The notes: generated by a model not told the origin, from the sequence alone. A stretch of 64,000 nt of DNA from Deinococcus seoulensis (GCF_014648115.1 NZ_BMQM01000005.1:124001-188000); one strand, 5' to 3'; positions 1 through 11,708 are shown, numbered from the stretch's first letter. Numbers and translations: made by a program.

Positions 1-292
1 GCGTTGCAGATGATGTAGTGCGGTTTGCCGTCCTTCAGGGGCATGAACGACCACTTCAGGCCGGTCGCGAAGCCCGCGCCGCCGCGCCCGCGCAGGCCGG
101 ACTTCTTCACTTCCTCGATCACGGCGTCCGGCCCCATCGCGAAGGCGCGTTTCACCGGCTCGTACCCGCCGTTCCGGCGGTAGTAAGGAAGCGTCCAGCT
201 GCCCTCCTGCCCGACGTGCGCGTACAGCGTCGGCGCAAAACGCGGGTCCTTCGCGCTGGTAATGGGTTTGGGCGGCGTGGGGGCGGTGGCGG

Positions 293-296
<4 letters not shown>
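1..296 (-). CDS. nuoF: NADH-quinone oxidoreductase subunit F, N-terminal part (cut by window edge)
   Basis: Encodes the first ~98 residues of NuoF, the 51-kDa complex I subunit that binds NADH and FMN and carries the N3 [4Fe-4S] cluster at the cytoplasmic tip of the peripheral arm. The glycine-rich FMN/NADH loop [16 protein letters not shown] is visible around residues 68-83, followed by the typical KPHYIICNA at the edge. The ATG overlaps the nuoE stop as ATGA, so translation is probably coupled. The rest, including the cysteine ligands, lies outside the window. Confidence 0.95.
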
Positions 297-912
<616 letters not shown>

Positions 913-916
<4 letters not shown>

Positions 917-1371
917 GACCGTCCTCCTGAAATTCGGTACAGATACACCAGACACATGACCGCCGGCGCGGTCACCACCGTGCCCCAGGCAAGCTCCAGC
1001 AGCGTGGGCGCGCCGCGACCCAGCTCTTCCACGAACGTTCCGATCATGACCAGGGAACCCAGGACTCCACCCAGTAGACCCAGACGCAGCCACAGATTCC
1101 CCCGGAGCGTTCCCTGCCAGCGGCGGGTCACCGCCGTGATCAGTGCCACCCAGCCGCCCACGCCCAGCAGGACGTACAACGGTGCCAGCAGCATCAGCCA
1201 GCCCGAACTCCGCTCAGACAGCATGGGCAGGTGCGTAAGGATCGCCCCGCCGAGCAGCGATCCCAGGAGCGTGAAGGGCAGCAGGACGAGGGCTGGAACG
1301 AACACGAAGGTCACGTCCACCGCACGGCTCCAGTGCGACGGATTCACCGGACTCATCGCGATCACGCTCAC
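913..1371 (-). CDS. Membrane protein of unknown function inside the nuo operon
   Basis: A 152-residue protein (GTG start at 1371; an internal ATG at 1356 is possible) with about four hydrophobic segments, near residues 19-42, 57-82, 94-112 and 125-147. I do not recognise a family. It sits between nuoD and nuoE and overlaps both by four bases (GTGA with nuoD, TTGA with nuoE), so it is surely co-translated with complex I. Complex I operons normally go straight from nuoD to nuoE. By position it could be an accessory or assembly factor; that is inference only. Confidence 0.85.
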
Positions 1372-2582
1372 CGGTCCACGTCGCCCAGCACGGGGTCAAT
1401 GGTGGCGAGGATCGTGATGAGGTCAGCGAACTGCGCGCCGACGCAGGCGTACTCCAGCGCCTGGAGGTTCACGAAGCTGGGGGCGCGGATCTTCACGCGG
1501 TAGGGCATGCTGCCGCCATCGCTGACGATGTAGTACCCGACCTCGCCGCGCGCACTCTCGACGGGCACGTACACTTCGCCCAGCGGTGGGTGGAAGCCTT
1601 CCGTGACGAGTTTGAAGTGGTGGATGACCGCTTCCATGCTCGTTTCGAGTTCGTGGCGGGGGGGGAGGCTGATCTTGCGGTTGGGGTCCTTGACCGGGCC
1701 GGGTTTGAGGCGCCTGAGGCCCTGGCGGACGATCTTGATGCTCTCGCCGAATTCGAGGAGGCGCATGTTGAAGCGCGCCAGACTGTCGCCGTCGGGGCTG
1801 GTGATGACGTTGAAGTCGTAGGTTTCGTAGCCGCAGTAGGGGTTGTCCTTGCGGTGGTCGAGGGGTACGCCGCTGGCGCGCAGGTTGGGTCCGGTGAGGC
1901 CCAGGTCGAGGGCGACCTCGGGCGGGATGACGCCAACCCCCCTGGCGCGGTCGAGGAAGATGGGGTTCTGCGCGAACAGGGTGGTGTACTCGGTGACGCC
2001 GCGTTCCATCTGATCCAGGAATTTCTCGACGCGGGGTGCCCAGTCGTCGGGAATGTCGCGGCTGAGGCCGCCCACGCGGAAGTACCCCTGGTTCATGCGG
2101 TAGCCGCACACGGCCTCGAACAGGTCCTGCAGGGCTTCCTTCTCGCGGAAGGCGTAGAAGAACGGCGTCAGGGCGCCCAGGTCGAGCAGGCCGGTGCCGA
2201 CGAACACGAGGTGGCTGTGGATGCGCCCGAGTTCGTGCAGGATGACGCGCACGGTGGTGGCCCGTTCGGGCACGTCCGCCCCGAGGAGTTTCTCGACGCT
2301 CAGGACGTACGCGAGTTCGTGGCCGAAGGAGTGCAGGTAGTCGGTGCGGGGCGCATACGTGACGCCCTGCTGGTACGTGCGGTTCTCGAAGGTCTTCTCG
2401 AAGCCGGTGTGCAGGTACCCCATGTGCGGGGTGACCTTCACGACGTACTCGCCGTCCATGTCCACGACCAGCCGCAGCACGCCGTGCGTACTGGGGTGCT
2501 GCGGCCCGACGTTCAGGCTCATGATCTGCGTGTGCATCTGCCCCTCGGGCAGCGTGCCGGGACGTTCGGGCGCGGTGGTCAC
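1368..2582 (-). CDS. nuoD: NADH-quinone oxidoreductase subunit D (49-kDa)
   Basis: A 404-residue NuoD, the subunit that forms the quinone pocket with NuoB. It shows the family signature [17 protein letters not shown] near the N-terminus and ends with a typical [20 protein letters not shown]. The start is GTG at 2582, preceded by GGAGG six bases upstream; the encoded MTTAPERPG is a short non-conserved extension. Length and conservation look normal. The upstream gap to nuoC holds a short palindromic repeat; downstream it overlaps the extra membrane gene. Confidence 0.97.
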   Translation of the reverse strand: MTTAPERPGTLPEGQMHTQIMSLNVGPQHPSTHGVLRLVVDMDGEYVVKVTPHMGYLHTGFEKTFENRTYQQGVTYAPRTDYLHSFGHELAYVLSVEKLLGADVPERATTVRVILHELGRIHSHLVFVGTGLLDLGALTPFFYAFREKEALQDLFEAVCGYRMNQGYFRVGGLSRDIPDDWAPRVEKFLDQMERGVTEYTTLFAQNPIFLDRARGVGVIPPEVALDLGLTGPNLRASGVPLDHRKDNPYCGYETYDFNVITSPDGDSLARFNMRLLEFGESIKIVRQGLRRLKPGPVKDPNRKISLPPRHELETSMEAVIHHFKLVTEGFHPPLGEVYVPVESARGEVGYYIVSDGGSMPYRVKIRAPSFVNLQALEYACVGAQFADLITILATIDPVLGDVDR

Positions 2583-2608
2583 GGCGCACCTCCGATGGGG
2601 GTGATCGT

Positions 2609-2684
2609 TGAAGGGTGACGGTTGATGGAGACCGCCAGGACCTCGCGGGCCTGTTCCATCAACTGGTGTCTATCCACCATCGAC
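2609..2684. repeat. Intra-operon palindromic repeat (family B), nuoC-nuoD gap
   Basis: The 103-base gap between nuoC and nuoD contains GTTGATGGA and its inverse TCCATCAAC, plus variants of the words GTTGAAGG and CCATCGACATC. Similar word-based palindromes lie in the nuoA-nuoB, accB-accC and aceE-aceF gaps. Hairpins between co-transcribed genes can affect mRNA stability; that role is inferred here. Confidence 0.5.
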
Positions 2685-2685
2685 A

Positions 2686-3414
2686 TCACTTCGGCCCTCC
2701 TTCCGGCATGACGGGCGGGGTGCGGTCCTCGCCGCGGCCCCGGCGCAGTTCGCCGCGGTACCCGGTGAGGCCGCTGCTCTGTCCGGTCAGTCCGGCGCGG
2801 AAGGCGGCGGGGTCCAGGAACCGGCCGTCGCGGAACAGGGTGGGTGTCTCGCCCAGCGGGAAGTCCTTGCGCAGCGGGTGGCCCTCCAGGTCGTCGGGCG
2901 TGAGGACCTTGCGCAGGTCGGGGTGCCCGGTGAAGGACACGCCCATCAGGTCGTACACCTCGCGTTCCAGGTAGTTCGCGGCGCGCCAGATGGGGTACAG
3001 GCTGGGCAGCGCCTCGCCGTCGTCGAGCCAGACGCGCAGGAACACCCTGCGGTGGTCGCGCGGGTGGTAGATGTTGTGCAGCACCGCGAAGCGTTTCGGT
3101 CGGGCTTCGGTGTACGTGCTGTAGTCGATGCCGACGGTGTCCATCAGCATGAACCCGTGGTCCTTGAGGGCCTGCGCGGCGCGCAGCAGGTCGCCGGGCG
3201 TGACCAGGGCAGTGGGTTCGGCGGCGTGGTCCTCGGTCAGGCCCAGCTCGGCGATCAGGCCCGTCACGTCGCGGCTCGTCACGTTGCGGCTGGGCGCGGC
3301 CGGAGCGGGTGCAGGTGCGGCTGCGGGCGTGACGGCCGGCGCGGCGCTGGTGCTGGACTGCGCGACGCCCTCGCGGCCCATCGGTCTGGCGTCTGCGGGT
3401 TTCAGCGGGTCCAT
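2686..3414 (-). CDS. nuoC: NADH-quinone oxidoreductase subunit C (30-kDa)
   Basis: A 242-residue NuoC, part of the connecting module of complex I. The core carries the family signature ERELYDLLG-like [21 protein letters not shown] followed by [11 protein letters not shown]. The first ~45 residues are an Ala/Pro/Ser-rich linker, and the tail after LGETPT is Gly/Arg rich; both are extra to the usual domain. The ATG at 3414 lies inside the end of nuoB (13-base overlap), which fits coupled translation. Confidence 0.95.
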   Translation of the reverse strand: MDPLKPADARPMGREGVAQSSTSAAPAVTPAAAPAPAPAAPSRNVTSRDVTGLIAELGLTEDHAAEPTALVTPGDLLRAAQALKDHGFMLMDTVGIDYSTYTEARPKRFAVLHNIYHPRDHRRVFLRVWLDDGEALPSLYPIWRAANYLEREVYDLMGVSFTGHPDLRKVLTPDDLEGHPLRKDFPLGETPTLFRDGRFLDPAAFRAGLTGQSSGLTGYRGELRRGRGEDRTPPVMPEGGPK

Positions 3415-3938
3415 GCGTCCACCATGGGCAGCTGATGGCCCAACTGGTCGAAGGCCTCGCCGCGCACCTTCTTCTGCAACTGCATCACGGCGTAGATCAG
3501 CGCCTCCGGGCGCGGGGGGCAGCCGGGCACGAAGATGTCCACCGGGACCACGCTGTCCACGTTCTGCACGATCGCGTAGTTGTTGAACATGCCCCCGCTG
3601 CTGGCGCAGGCGCCCATGCTGATCACCCATTTCGGGTCGGGCATCTGGTCGTACACGCGGCGCATGACCGGCGCCATCTTCTTGCTCAGGCGCCCGGCGA
3701 CGATCATCACGTCCGCCTGCCGGGGCGAGGCGCGGAATACCTCGCTGCCGAAACGCGCCAGGTCGTTGCGGCCGTCGGTGCTGCTCATCATCTCGATCGC
3801 GCAGCACGCCAGCCCGAACGTCGCGGGCCACAGACTGTTACTGCGCCCCCACGCGACCAGCTTCTCCAGGCTGGAAAACAGAATCCCCTCGGACTCCAGC
3901 TCCTGCCAGTCCTTCTCGAACAGTTCCTTCAGTGGCAT
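3402..3938 (-). CDS. nuoB: NADH-quinone oxidoreductase subunit B (PSST, N2 cluster)
   Basis: A 178-residue NuoB that carries the terminal N2 [4Fe-4S] cluster, which donates electrons to quinone. The four ligands are visible: the tandem cysteines in [11 protein letters not shown], the cysteine in [12 protein letters not shown], and that in [11 protein letters not shown]. The ATG at 3938 has GGAGG seven bases upstream. An in-frame start eight codons earlier lacks a ribosome-binding site and was not used. Confidence 0.97.
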   Translation of the reverse strand: MPLKELFEKDWQELESEGILFSSLEKLVAWGRSNSLWPATFGLACCAIEMMSSTDGRNDLARFGSEVFRASPRQADVMIVAGRLSKKMAPVMRRVYDQMPDPKWVISMGACASSGGMFNNYAIVQNVDSVVPVDIFVPGCPPRPEALIYAVMQLQKKVRGEAFDQLGHQLPMVDAWTR

Positions 3939-3960
3939 GGGACGACCTCCGGTTGGGGCC

Positions 3961-4027
3961 AATGGCAGATGGCTGATGGCAGATAGCCCGCAGTCTTCAG
4001 GCCATCAGCCATCTGCTTTCTGCTTTC
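3961..4027. repeat. Intra-operon palindromic repeat (family B), nuoA-nuoB gap
   Basis: A perfect 16-base inverted repeat, GCAGATGGCTGATGGC and GCCATCAGCCATCTGC, separated by ~22 bases and flanked by further GCAGAT/CTGCTT words. It fills most of the 97-base nuoB-nuoA gap and would form a strong hairpin in the nuo mRNA without a U-tract. It resembles the accB-accC and aceE-aceF gap elements. Confidence 0.7.
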
Positions 4028-4035
4028 CGCGTGTG

Positions 4036-4431
4036 TCAGGCCCATTCCAGCACCTTCTTTTTCAGCACGTACACGTACCCGACGAGCAGCAGCAGGACGA
4101 AGGTGATGGCTTCGAAGAAGGCGAAGGGGATGAGTTTCTGGTAGGCGACGGCCAGGGGGTAGAAGAAGGCGGTTTCGATGTCGAAGATGATGAACAGCAT
4201 GGCCACGAGGTAGAAGTGGACGGGGAAGCGCTGGCCGGTGCCGACGCCGCCGCGTTCGGGGTCGTTGCCGCTTTCGTAGGCCATGAGTTTGGTGCGGCTG
4301 GCCTTCTTGGGGCCGAGGAGGGCGCTGGCGAGGACGGCGACGATGCCGATGCCGAGCGCGACGAGCAGCATGATGACGAAGTTGGCGTATTCGATGGTCG
4401 GTCTCCTTTCTGGGTCTGCGCCGCCCTCCAC
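4036..4431 (-). CDS. nuoA: NADH-quinone oxidoreductase subunit A
   Basis: NuoA, a three-helix membrane subunit of complex I near the quinone cavity. Visible are TM1 after [10 protein letters not shown], the conserved loop YESGNDP, TM2 with the signature [16 protein letters not shown], and TM3 before the KKK tail. The coordinates use the only canonical in-frame start, GTG at 4431, which lacks a good Shine-Dalgarno. A near-perfect AAGGAG lies seven bases before an ATC codon at 4395-4393, exactly where NuoA homology begins, so initiation at AUC (119 aa) is plausible. Confidence 0.93.
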   Translation of the reverse strand: MEGGADPERRPTIEYANFVIMLLVALGIGIVAVLASALLGPKKASRTKLMAYESGNDPERGGVGTGQRFPVHFYLVAMLFIIFDIETAFFYPLAVAYQKLIPFAFFEAITFVLLLLVGYVYVLKKKVLEWA

Positions 4432-4655
4432 ACCACCTGCTCGTGAAAAACGGCACTAGGATCTGGAAAAAAAGAGAAATCCTGAAACGAACTGCACTTC
4501 TGAACTGTTGGTACACCCTGTTTTATCACGGTTCACACGACACGCAGGCACAAACAGCCAACCCCGCCCCTGTCAGGCCCACGTCTGCACCCACACCCGC
4601 ACCACCGGCGGCATGTGCGCCCCGCCGACGCGACAGACAGTGGCACAGTGACGAC
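4432..4655 (-). promoter_or_regulatory. nuo operon upstream region
   Basis: A 224-base gap between divergent genes. On the minus strand it contains AT-richer stretches (GATAAAAC near 4520 and a T-run near 4465) unlike the GC-rich surroundings, so it probably carries the nuo promoter. The exact start cannot be set from sequence. No Shine-Dalgarno or TANNNT box stands out for the plus-strand gene at 4656. Confidence 0.35.
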
Positions 4656-5162
4656 ATGCCCAGACCCACCCTCCTGCTGACCCTCGCCGCCCTGACCCTG
4701 GGCACCGCGCACGCCGTCCGCGTTCCGGACTTCCTGAACCGCGTGGACCGCATCACCACCCGGCCCTTCTGCCAGACCTTCGGCTGCCACGCCCAGCCCG
4801 TCACGGTCGGTCCGGACGCCACCTACCGCTCCGTGACGCTCACCACGTACCGCTACGAGATCCAGAAGATCTTCGGGCAACTGACCATCCGCCGCATGCA
4901 GGACGGGTACGTGTACGACATGCACCTCACGGCCGCCGCGTACCCCCTGACCGACGTGCAGGCCCGCGCGTTCTCCCTGCTGACCCGCGACCTGCTGGAC
5001 GTCACCTTCAGCCGGGCGCAGTTGAACACCTGCCTGAACGAAGCGCGGCAGGACGATCAGGGCGGCTTCCTGACCCTGGTGGACCAGTGGGCCGTCGGGT
5101 GCAGCCTGATTCCGCAGGACGGCTCGTTCAAGAGCGTCATCACCATCTGGCCGATCGGCTGA
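4656..5162 (+). CDS. Secreted protein of unknown function
   Basis: A 168-residue protein that begins with a clear signal peptide (MPRPTLLLTLAALTLGTAHA, cleavage likely after AHA at residue 20). The mature part has a cysteine pair CQTFGC at 33-38 and two more cysteines (NTC, VGC) that could form disulphides. I do not recognise the family. It stands alone on the plus strand, and its TGA is the left boundary of a dispersed repeat that separates it from the facing kinase gene. Confidence 0.8.
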   Translation: MPRPTLLLTLAALTLGTAHAVRVPDFLNRVDRITTRPFCQTFGCHAQPVTVGPDATYRSVTLTTYRYEIQKIFGQLTIRRMQDGYVYDMHLTAAAYPLTDVQARAFSLLTRDLLDVTFSRAQLNTCLNEARQDDQGGFLTLVDQWAVGCSLIPQDGSFKSVITIWPIG

Positions 5163-5286
5163 CCCGGACGCCCTCCACCCGGAAGGGCGCCGGGTTGACA
5201 ACTTCACGTCCGGAGGGGCCTTTCTTTCCTACTCACTTCGCCCGGACCCAGCGGCTTTATAAGCCATTCAGTCGGAGTCCGTACTA
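5160..5286. repeat. Dispersed repeat family A, copy 1 (degenerate), between two convergent stop codons
   Basis: A diverged copy of the ~140-bp repeat, consensus ends TACGGAYTCCG and CGGAGTCCGTA. It retains the CCCGG-loop-CCGGG hairpin (CCCGGAAGGGCGCCGGG), the ACTTCACGTCCGG block, and the end CAGTCGGAGTCCGTA. Its left edge is the TGA stop of the secreted-protein gene, and its right edge supplies the TAG stop of the kinase gene on the other strand. Confidence 0.75.
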
Positions 5287-6432
5287 CACCAGTTCCACAA
5301 AGTCGTCGTCGTCGTTATCCTGCGCGGACGGCACCGTGAAGATGAACGACGCGCCCTTGCCGCGTTCGGATTCCACGCGGATGGTGCCGCCGTGCTCCTC
5401 GACCGCCAGTTTGCAGAACGCCAGTCCCATGCCGGTATCGAAGCGGCCGTGCAGGGTCAGGCGGGACTGCTCGAACGCCGCGAACAGGTTGGGGATGTCG
5501 TCGGCCGGGATGCCCTCGCCGTCGTCGCGGACCATGACCTGCACGCCCTCCGGGATGCTTTTGGCCATGATGGTGATCACGCCGCCCGTGGTGGTGTGCT
5601 TCAGGGCGTTGCTGATCAGGTTCGCCAGGACGCGGCGCAGGATTTCCGGGTCGGCGCTGGCGGGGCTCATGTCGGCCTCGATGTCCACGCGCACGTGCCG
5701 GTCGCGCAGGCCGCTGCCCACGTCGCCGCGCGCCTGTTCGATCACCTCGCGGAACATGGGCGTGAACATCAGTTCGCGTTTCAGGTTCATCTTCCCGGCC
5801 TGGATCTTGCGGACGTCCAGCATGTTCGCCGCGAGGTGCAGCAGGTGCTGCGTCTCGTCGTGCGCGACTTTCAGCAGTTCGCGGTTGTCCTCGGGGACGC
5901 GCGGGTCGTCCTGCACAATCTCGATCAGGCCCATCACGGCCGCGATGGGGTTTTTCAGGTCGTGGACCAGCATGTGCACCAGCTGGTCGCGCACGCGTTC
6001 CTCGTGCTCCCAGGTGTCCATGCGGCGTTGCAGGCTCGCCACGCGCGTCAGGGCCTCGCGGTGCTGCTGCGCGCGGGCCAGCATGGTCCGTACCTGCAGG
6101 GCCATCGCCTCGGGCGGGGTGGCGTCGCTGATCAGGGCGTCCGCTCCGGCGGCCAGCAGTTCGCCCAGGCCCTGGGTGCCCACGCCCAGCCACTGCGTGC
6201 CGCTCAGTTCGGCGCGCTGGCGCAGCATGGGCAGCACCTGATGCAGGGGCACGCCGGGCGTGCTGGTGTACAGCAGCGCCACGTCGGGAATGATGACGTG
6301 CGATTCGCGCAGCAGGCTTTCCGCGTCCGGGATGTGCTTGACGACCGCGCGGGGCAGCAGCGGCGTCAGTTGCAGCGCGCGGCCCGGATCAGCAGCGACG
6401 ACAAACACATGGAGAGTCTCGGGAGTCGTCAT
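5284..6432 (-). CDS. Sensor histidine kinase with a degenerate receiver-like N-terminus
   Basis: A 382-residue cytoplasmic kinase with no transmembrane segment. Residues ~6-120 look like a response-regulator fold but carry LLYTS where a receiver has LLD, so the phospho-acceptor Asp is replaced by Tyr. A short coiled coil (~120-148) leads to the HisKA H-box VHDLKNP (His157). The ATPase domain shows N-box [10 protein letters not shown]1 DDGEGIP, F-box AAFEQ and G2 GMGLAFCK, so it should be active. It ends in an acidic DNDDDDF tail. The ATG at 6432 has AAGG upstream. No partner regulator is adjacent. Confidence 0.9.
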   Translation of the reverse strand: MTTPETLHVFVVAADPGRALQLTPLLPRAVVKHIPDAESLLRESHVIIPDVALLYTSTPGVPLHQVLPMLRQRAELSGTQWLGVGTQGLGELLAAGADALISDATPPEAMALQVRTMLARAQQHREALTRVASLQRRMDTWEHEERVRDQLVHMLVHDLKNPIAAVMGLIEIVQDDPRVPEDNRELLKVAHDETQHLLHLAANMLDVRKIQAGKMNLKRELMFTPMFREVIEQARGDVGSGLRDRHVRVDIEADMSPASADPEILRRVLANLISNALKHTTTGGVITIMAKSIPEGVQVMVRDDGEGIPADDIPNLFAAFEQSRLTLHGRFDTGMGLAFCKLAVEEHGGTIRVESERGKGASFIFTVPSAQDNDDDDFVELV

Positions 6433-6521
6433 GAAGTGCCTTGCAGTGTACCCCGCCGCTGCCGGGCATGTCGGGAAGACCTTCACACGGACCCTTCCCC
6501 CCGCCGGAGGGGCCATGAGGA

Positions 6522-6554
6522 CCGCGCCCCGGACGGTGAAGGTCCGGGGCGCGG
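6522..6554 (-). terminator. Terminator hairpin after the sugar ABC permease genes
   Basis: A perfect 13-bp stem, CCGCGCCCCGGAC with GTCCGGGGCGCGG and a 7-base loop, lies just beyond the permease stop at 6578 and before the kinase start. No long U-run follows, which is common in GC-rich genomes. Confidence 0.7.
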
Positions 6555-6577
6555 CGGGAACACGGGAGGAGTGGGGT

Positions 6578-7440
6578 TCAGCCCTTGACGGACCCGGCCA
6601 GCAGGCCGCGCACGAAGTACCGGCCCAGCAGGATGTACACCAGCAGGGTGGGCAGCGCCGCCAGGATCGCGCCGGCCATCGGCAGGTTCCAGCTGACTGC
6701 CTGACCGCCCGCCAGTTGCGACAGGGCGTACGTGACGGGCTGGCTGGTCGTGTTGGTCAGGGTGGCGGCGAACAGGAACTCGTTCCAGACCTGCGTGAAC
6801 TGCCAGATGATCACGACCACGAAACCGGGGATGCTGATCGGGAAGATCACGAGGCGGTAGATGCTCCAGAAGCCCGCGCCGTCGATGGTGGCGGCCTCGA
6901 CGAGCGCGTCGGGCACGTCGGCGTAGAAGTTCCGGAAGATCAGCGTGGTGATCGGAATGCCGTACACCACGTGCGCCAGGATCAGACCCCAGATGCTGCC
7001 GTACAGGCCGATGGACTTGATGAACTGGAACAGCGGGATCAGCACTGCCTGGTACGGAATGAACATCCCGAACAGCATCAGCGCGAACAGGGTGTTCGCC
7101 CCACGGAACTTCCACTTGCTCAGGGCGTAGCCGTTCAGGCTGCCCAGCATGGCGCTCAGCAGCGTGGCGACCACGGCCAGGAACAGGCTGTTGAGCATGT
7201 TCCCGCCGATCTTGCCCCACGCCTCACTGAAACTGGCCCAGTTCAGCGCGGCCGGCCAGTGCCAGGTGGTGGCGAGGTTGATGGCGTCCGGGCTTTTCAG
7301 GGCGGTGGCGAACAGCAGGTACACCGGGATCAGGAAGAACAGTGCCGCCACGACCAGCAGGGCGTACATGAGAATCCGGCCGGGCTGGATGGGTTTGCGG
7401 GGGGTGGTGGGGGCCGGGGCGGCCTTGGCGGGGGCGCTGG

Positions 7441-7444
<4 letters not shown>
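6578..7444 (-). CDS. Carbohydrate ABC transporter permease (CUT1, MalG-type)
   Basis: A 288-residue inner-membrane permease with six predicted helices and a ~25-residue cytoplasmic Ala/Pro-rich lead. The ATPase-coupling EAA loop is visible as [21 protein letters not shown], and [15 protein letters not shown] residues precede TM3. The ATG overlaps the TGA of the other permease gene (ATGA). With that gene and the binding protein it forms a complete transmembrane unit. No ATPase gene is nearby, so a shared MsmK/MalK-type ATPase is expected elsewhere. Confidence 0.93.
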
Positions 7445-8565
<1,121 letters not shown>

Positions 8566-8901
8566 AATCGGGCCTCCTTTCTGGCCGGAACGGCGTCTGG
8601 GCGTACCGGCCCGTGAACTCGGTGGTGCGGGGGTGCGGGCGACAGGCTGATCGTGACATGCGGGCGGTGGCCGTGTGGTCAGGTGTCTGCGTGGTCAGGT
8701 GGCCGTGTGGCGGCTGCGTTGAAGCGCTTCCGTTTCGGGGGCTGGTCCACGGGCACGGCACGTATCAAGGGGTGTGGGCTGCGGGCTCAGGCGGCGGGCG
8801 TGTGCCCGCGTGACCTGAAACCCACAACCCACAACCGGACAGCTGGGGAAGTGTGATCCGCATCCGGCCCGGACCCCACGGTGGGGGCCCAGGCGGGCGG
8901 G
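8566..8901 (-). promoter_or_regulatory. Spacer between binding-protein and permease genes, with a LacI-like palindrome
   Basis: This 336-base gap splits the transporter operon. It contains the perfect palindrome GAAGCGCTTC (8721-8730), typical of LacI/GalR operators, the hairpin GCGGGC-GTGT-GCCCGC near 8794, and CCCCAC-G-GTGGGG just after the binding-protein stop. The arrangement suits partial termination after the abundant binding protein plus a second promoter for the permeases. This is inferred. Confidence 0.45.
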
Positions 8902-10137
8902 TTACTTGCCGATGCCGGCGCGGACGGCCAGCTGCTGCGCGGCGGCGGCGGCCCCGGCGCTGTTCTTGCTGGCGACGAACTGGTCGATCACGGCCCCGAA
9001 GGCGCTGGTGAAGCTTTCGGGCGCGACGGCGCCGTGCACGAGGCTGCCGACGATCTTGTTGCTCTTCCAGTCGGCGGCGGCGCTCTTGCTGTAGGTGTTG
9101 TACTTGCTCAGGTCGCTGTCGGTGCGCGCGGCGATCGAGCCTTTCAGGGGGTTGAAGGCGTCCTGTCCGGCCTTGCTGCCCAGGACTTTCAGCCAGTTCA
9201 TGGCCTCGGCGCGGTTCTTGGCGCCCTTGGGCAGACCGAAGGAGTCGGCCAGCATCACGAAGGTCTTGGTGGTGCCGGGGGCGGGCGCCCAGCCGAAGCC
9301 GGTGTTCGGGGCGAGTTTCTTGGTGGTCGTGAAGTACCCGGCCGCCCAGTCGCCCATGATGTTGAAGGCGCTGGTGCCGTCGATGATGCGGTCACTGGCC
9401 TGCTGCCAGCTGAGGCCCGAAGCGTCCTTGTTGGCGCAGTCCATGACCTTGCCGAAGGTGGTGAAGCCCGCGACGACCTTGGGGTCCGTGAACTTCATCT
9501 TGCCGGACCAGAGGTTCTCCCAGCCCTGCGCGCCCAGGGTGCCGATCATGACGCTCTCCCAGAGGTGTTGCTGGGTCCAGTTCTCACCGACGACCAGCGG
9601 CGCGGCCACGCCCTTGGCTTTCAGGGTGGAGCAGGTCTTCAGGAATTCGGGCCAGGTCTTGGGCACGGTGACGCCCCAGGCCTTCAGTTTGGCGGGGTTG
9701 TACCACATGACGTTGCTGCGGTGCACGTTCACGGGCACGCTCCAGATCTTGCCGTTCGTGCTGATCAGCTTGATCAGGTCCTTGGGGAAGGCCTTGTCGA
9801 AGCCTTCGCTCTTGAACAGGCTGCTCAGGTCTTCCATGCGCCCGGCGACGACCCAGGTGCCGATGAGTTCCTGACCGGCGTGCGCCTGGAAGGAGTCGGG
9901 GGGCGTGCCGCCCAGCATGCGGGTCTTCAGGACGGCCTTGGCGTTCGTGCCGGCGCCGCCGGAGACGGTGGCGTTGTCCACGGCGACCGAGGGGTACTTC
10001 TGCTTGTACAGCTTGACCAGGGCTTCGAGGGCGGGGCCTTCATCGCCGGACCACCAGGAGAAGATTTCGAGTTTGCCAGCGGCGGAGGCGCTGGTGGTGA
10101 CGGCGAGGGCGGCGGCGATCAGGAGTGCTTTTTTCAT
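8902..10137 (-). CDS. Sugar ABC transporter substrate-binding protein (CUT1)
   Basis: A 411-residue periplasmic binding protein with a signal peptide ([19 protein letters not shown]). The mature start [20 protein letters not shown] and the pattern of aromatic residues ([19 protein letters not shown]) fit glucose/mannose-type sugar binders; the exact sugar is not provable from sequence. The ATG at 10137 has GGAGG upstream and overlaps the stop of the ROK gene (ATGA), so regulator and transporter are co-translated. Confidence 0.93.
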   Translation of the reverse strand: MKKALLIAAALAVTTSASAAGKLEIFSWWSGDEGPALEALVKLYKQKYPSVAVDNATVSGGAGTNAKAVLKTRMLGGTPPDSFQAHAGQELIGTWVVAGRMEDLSSLFKSEGFDKAFPKDLIKLISTNGKIWSVPVNVHRSNVMWYNPAKLKAWGVTVPKTWPEFLKTCSTLKAKGVAAPLVVGENWTQQHLWESVMIGTLGAQGWENLWSGKMKFTDPKVVAGFTTFGKVMDCANKDASGLSWQQASDRIIDGTSAFNIMGDWAAGYFTTTKKLAPNTGFGWAPAPGTTKTFVMLADSFGLPKGAKNRAEAMNWLKVLGSKAGQDAFNPLKGSIAARTDSDLSKYNTYSKSAAADWKSNKIVGSLVHGAVAPESFTSAFGAVIDQFVASKNSAGAAAAAQQLAVRAGIGK

Positions 10138-11531
10138 GGTGTTCCTCCGTGCGAAACGGTGCGGGTCGTGTGGTTGGGTGAGCTCTGCGTGGCCGGGAGC
10201 GGCGCCGGGTGGGCGTCGACCGGGCGGGGTGGTGACGGTCCGGCCGGGGGTGCGCGGCTGGCCGGGTCGCGGCCTGCGGTGCGGGCACTCTGGGCCAGGC
10301 GTGAGATGGCGTACAGGTGCGGCAGGCCGCGCGGGGTGAACAGCGAGTCGAGCATCATGGCCCCGGCGCCCAGCACCCCGGCGTCCACGCCGAGCGTGCC
10401 GAGTTCGATGCGGGTGCGGTCCACGTTGATGCGCATGGTGCGGCCCTGGGCACTGGCGCGGATGGCGGCCAGCAGCACGTCTCCGGCCTGGGCGAGGCGG
10501 CCGCCGATGATCACGGCTTCCGGGTTGAACAGGTTCATGGTGGTGCTGATCGCCACGCCCAGGTGATGCCCGGCCTCTTCCCACACGGCGCGGGCCAGCG
10601 GGTCGGTGTTCGCGTGGCTGAGCAGGTCGTTCATGCTGATGGGATTGGGCAGCGTGGTGGGGGCGCCGGTGGCGCGCAGGCTGCGGGCCAGCGTGACGAG
10701 CACCTGCGCGGCGGCGTAACTTTCGAGGCTGCCGGGGTTGCCGCTGCGGCCGACAGGGCCCTGCTCGTTGATGCTGATGTGCCCGATCTCGCCGGCGCCG
10801 CCGCGCATGCCGCGGTGCAGGCGGCCGCCGAGCAGTACGCCGGCGCCGATGCCGGTGGCGGCCTTCACGTAGATCAGGTCCTGGGTGCCGCGGTGCGCGC
10901 CGAAGCGGGCCTCGGCGAGGGCGCCCAGGTTGGCGTCGTTGTCGACGAGCACGTCGAGGTTCAGGCGGGCCTGGAGGGCCTCGCGGATGTTCTCGCCGTC
11001 CCAGCCGGGCATGTTGGGGGGCAGGACGACGTGCCCGGTGTCGTGGTCGACCGGGCCGGGCACGCCGATCCCGGCGAGCGCGATCTGCGCGGCGCTGATG
11101 TCGGCGGCGCGCATGGCCTGGATGCTCAGGTCGGTCAGCAGGTCGTAGGTGGCCTGGGGGCCGCTGACGATGTCGTGCGGGACGGTCAGGCTGGCCAGCG
11201 ACTGGCAGTGCAGGTCCAGGACGTCCACGCGGGCGTGACTGGCGCCCAGGTCGATGGCGAGCAGCGCGGCGGCGCGGGTGTTGAGGTTCAGCAGCGTGGC
11301 GCGCCGTCCGACGCCGCCGCTGCCGCGCGTGCCGACTTCCTGCACCAGTCCGACGCTGATCAGTTCCGTGACGATGGAGCTGATGGCGCTGCGCGACAGA
11401 CCCAGTTCGCGCGAGATGTCCACGCGTGCCAGGTCCCCGTCCCACAGCAGTTCCAGCAGCAGCAGCGTGTGCCGCGCGCGGATGGCCGCGAGGTCCAGGG
11501 TGTCTGGTGTGTGGTGTTCGGTGCGGAGCAT
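10134..11531 (-). CDS. ROK-family transcriptional regulator
   Basis: A 465-residue NagC/XylR-like repressor. Residues ~20-75 form a winged helix-turn-helix ([20 protein letters not shown]). Then comes the ROK sugar-kinase-like fold with [27 protein letters not shown] and [15 protein letters not shown]. The CxCGxxGCxE zinc motif of ROK proteins is missing: the site reads [16 protein letters not shown] with no cysteine. A ~45-residue Pro/Ser/Thr-rich tail is added. It is first in the sugar-transport operon and probably represses it through the palindrome at 11688. Confidence 0.93.
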   Translation of the reverse strand: MLRTEHHTPDTLDLAAIRARHTLLLLELLWDGDLARVDISRELGLSRSAISSIVTELISVGLVQEVGTRGSGGVGRRATLLNLNTRAAALLAIDLGASHARVDVLDLHCQSLASLTVPHDIVSGPQATYDLLTDLSIQAMRAADISAAQIALAGIGVPGPVDHDTGHVVLPPNMPGWDGENIREALQARLNLDVLVDNDANLGALAEARFGAHRGTQDLIYVKAATGIGAGVLLGGRLHRGMRGGAGEIGHISINEQGPVGRSGNPGSLESYAAAQVLVTLARSLRATGAPTTLPNPISMNDLLSHANTDPLARAVWEEAGHHLGVAISTTMNLFNPEAVIIGGRLAQAGDVLLAAIRASAQGRTMRINVDRTRIELGTLGVDAGVLGAGAMMLDSLFTPRGLPHLYAISRLAQSARTAGRDPASRAPPAGPSPPRPVDAHPAPLPATQSSPNHTTRTVSHGGTP

Positions 11532-11687
11532 GCGGGGAACCTCGGGGCGTGGGGGTCGCCTGGGCAGGGGGGAGCCTGGTCCGGTCGGTGACCGGGGCCG
11601 GTTCGGCGGCGGCGTTCCGTCTGTTACGGAGTGGCCGGGCCGGGTTGAGAAGGGAACTTGTGTGGAGTCATCTTGCGCGTTCAATAT

Positions 11688-11708
11688 TTTGTTTGTCAAA
11701 CGAACAAA
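11688..11708. promoter_or_regulatory. Probable operator of the ROK regulator operon
   Basis: An AT-rich imperfect palindrome with outer half-sites TTTGTT and AACAAA lies ~160 bases upstream of the ROK gene in an otherwise GC-rich region. NagC/XylR proteins bind AT-rich palindromes of this kind. An AATATT box next to it could be the -10 element on the minus strand. Confidence 0.5.

Noticed and set aside
8881..10566. 561-codon plus-strand frame across the sugar-binding-protein gene
   Set aside because: GC-driven shadow; the minus strand encodes a full binding protein with signal peptide.
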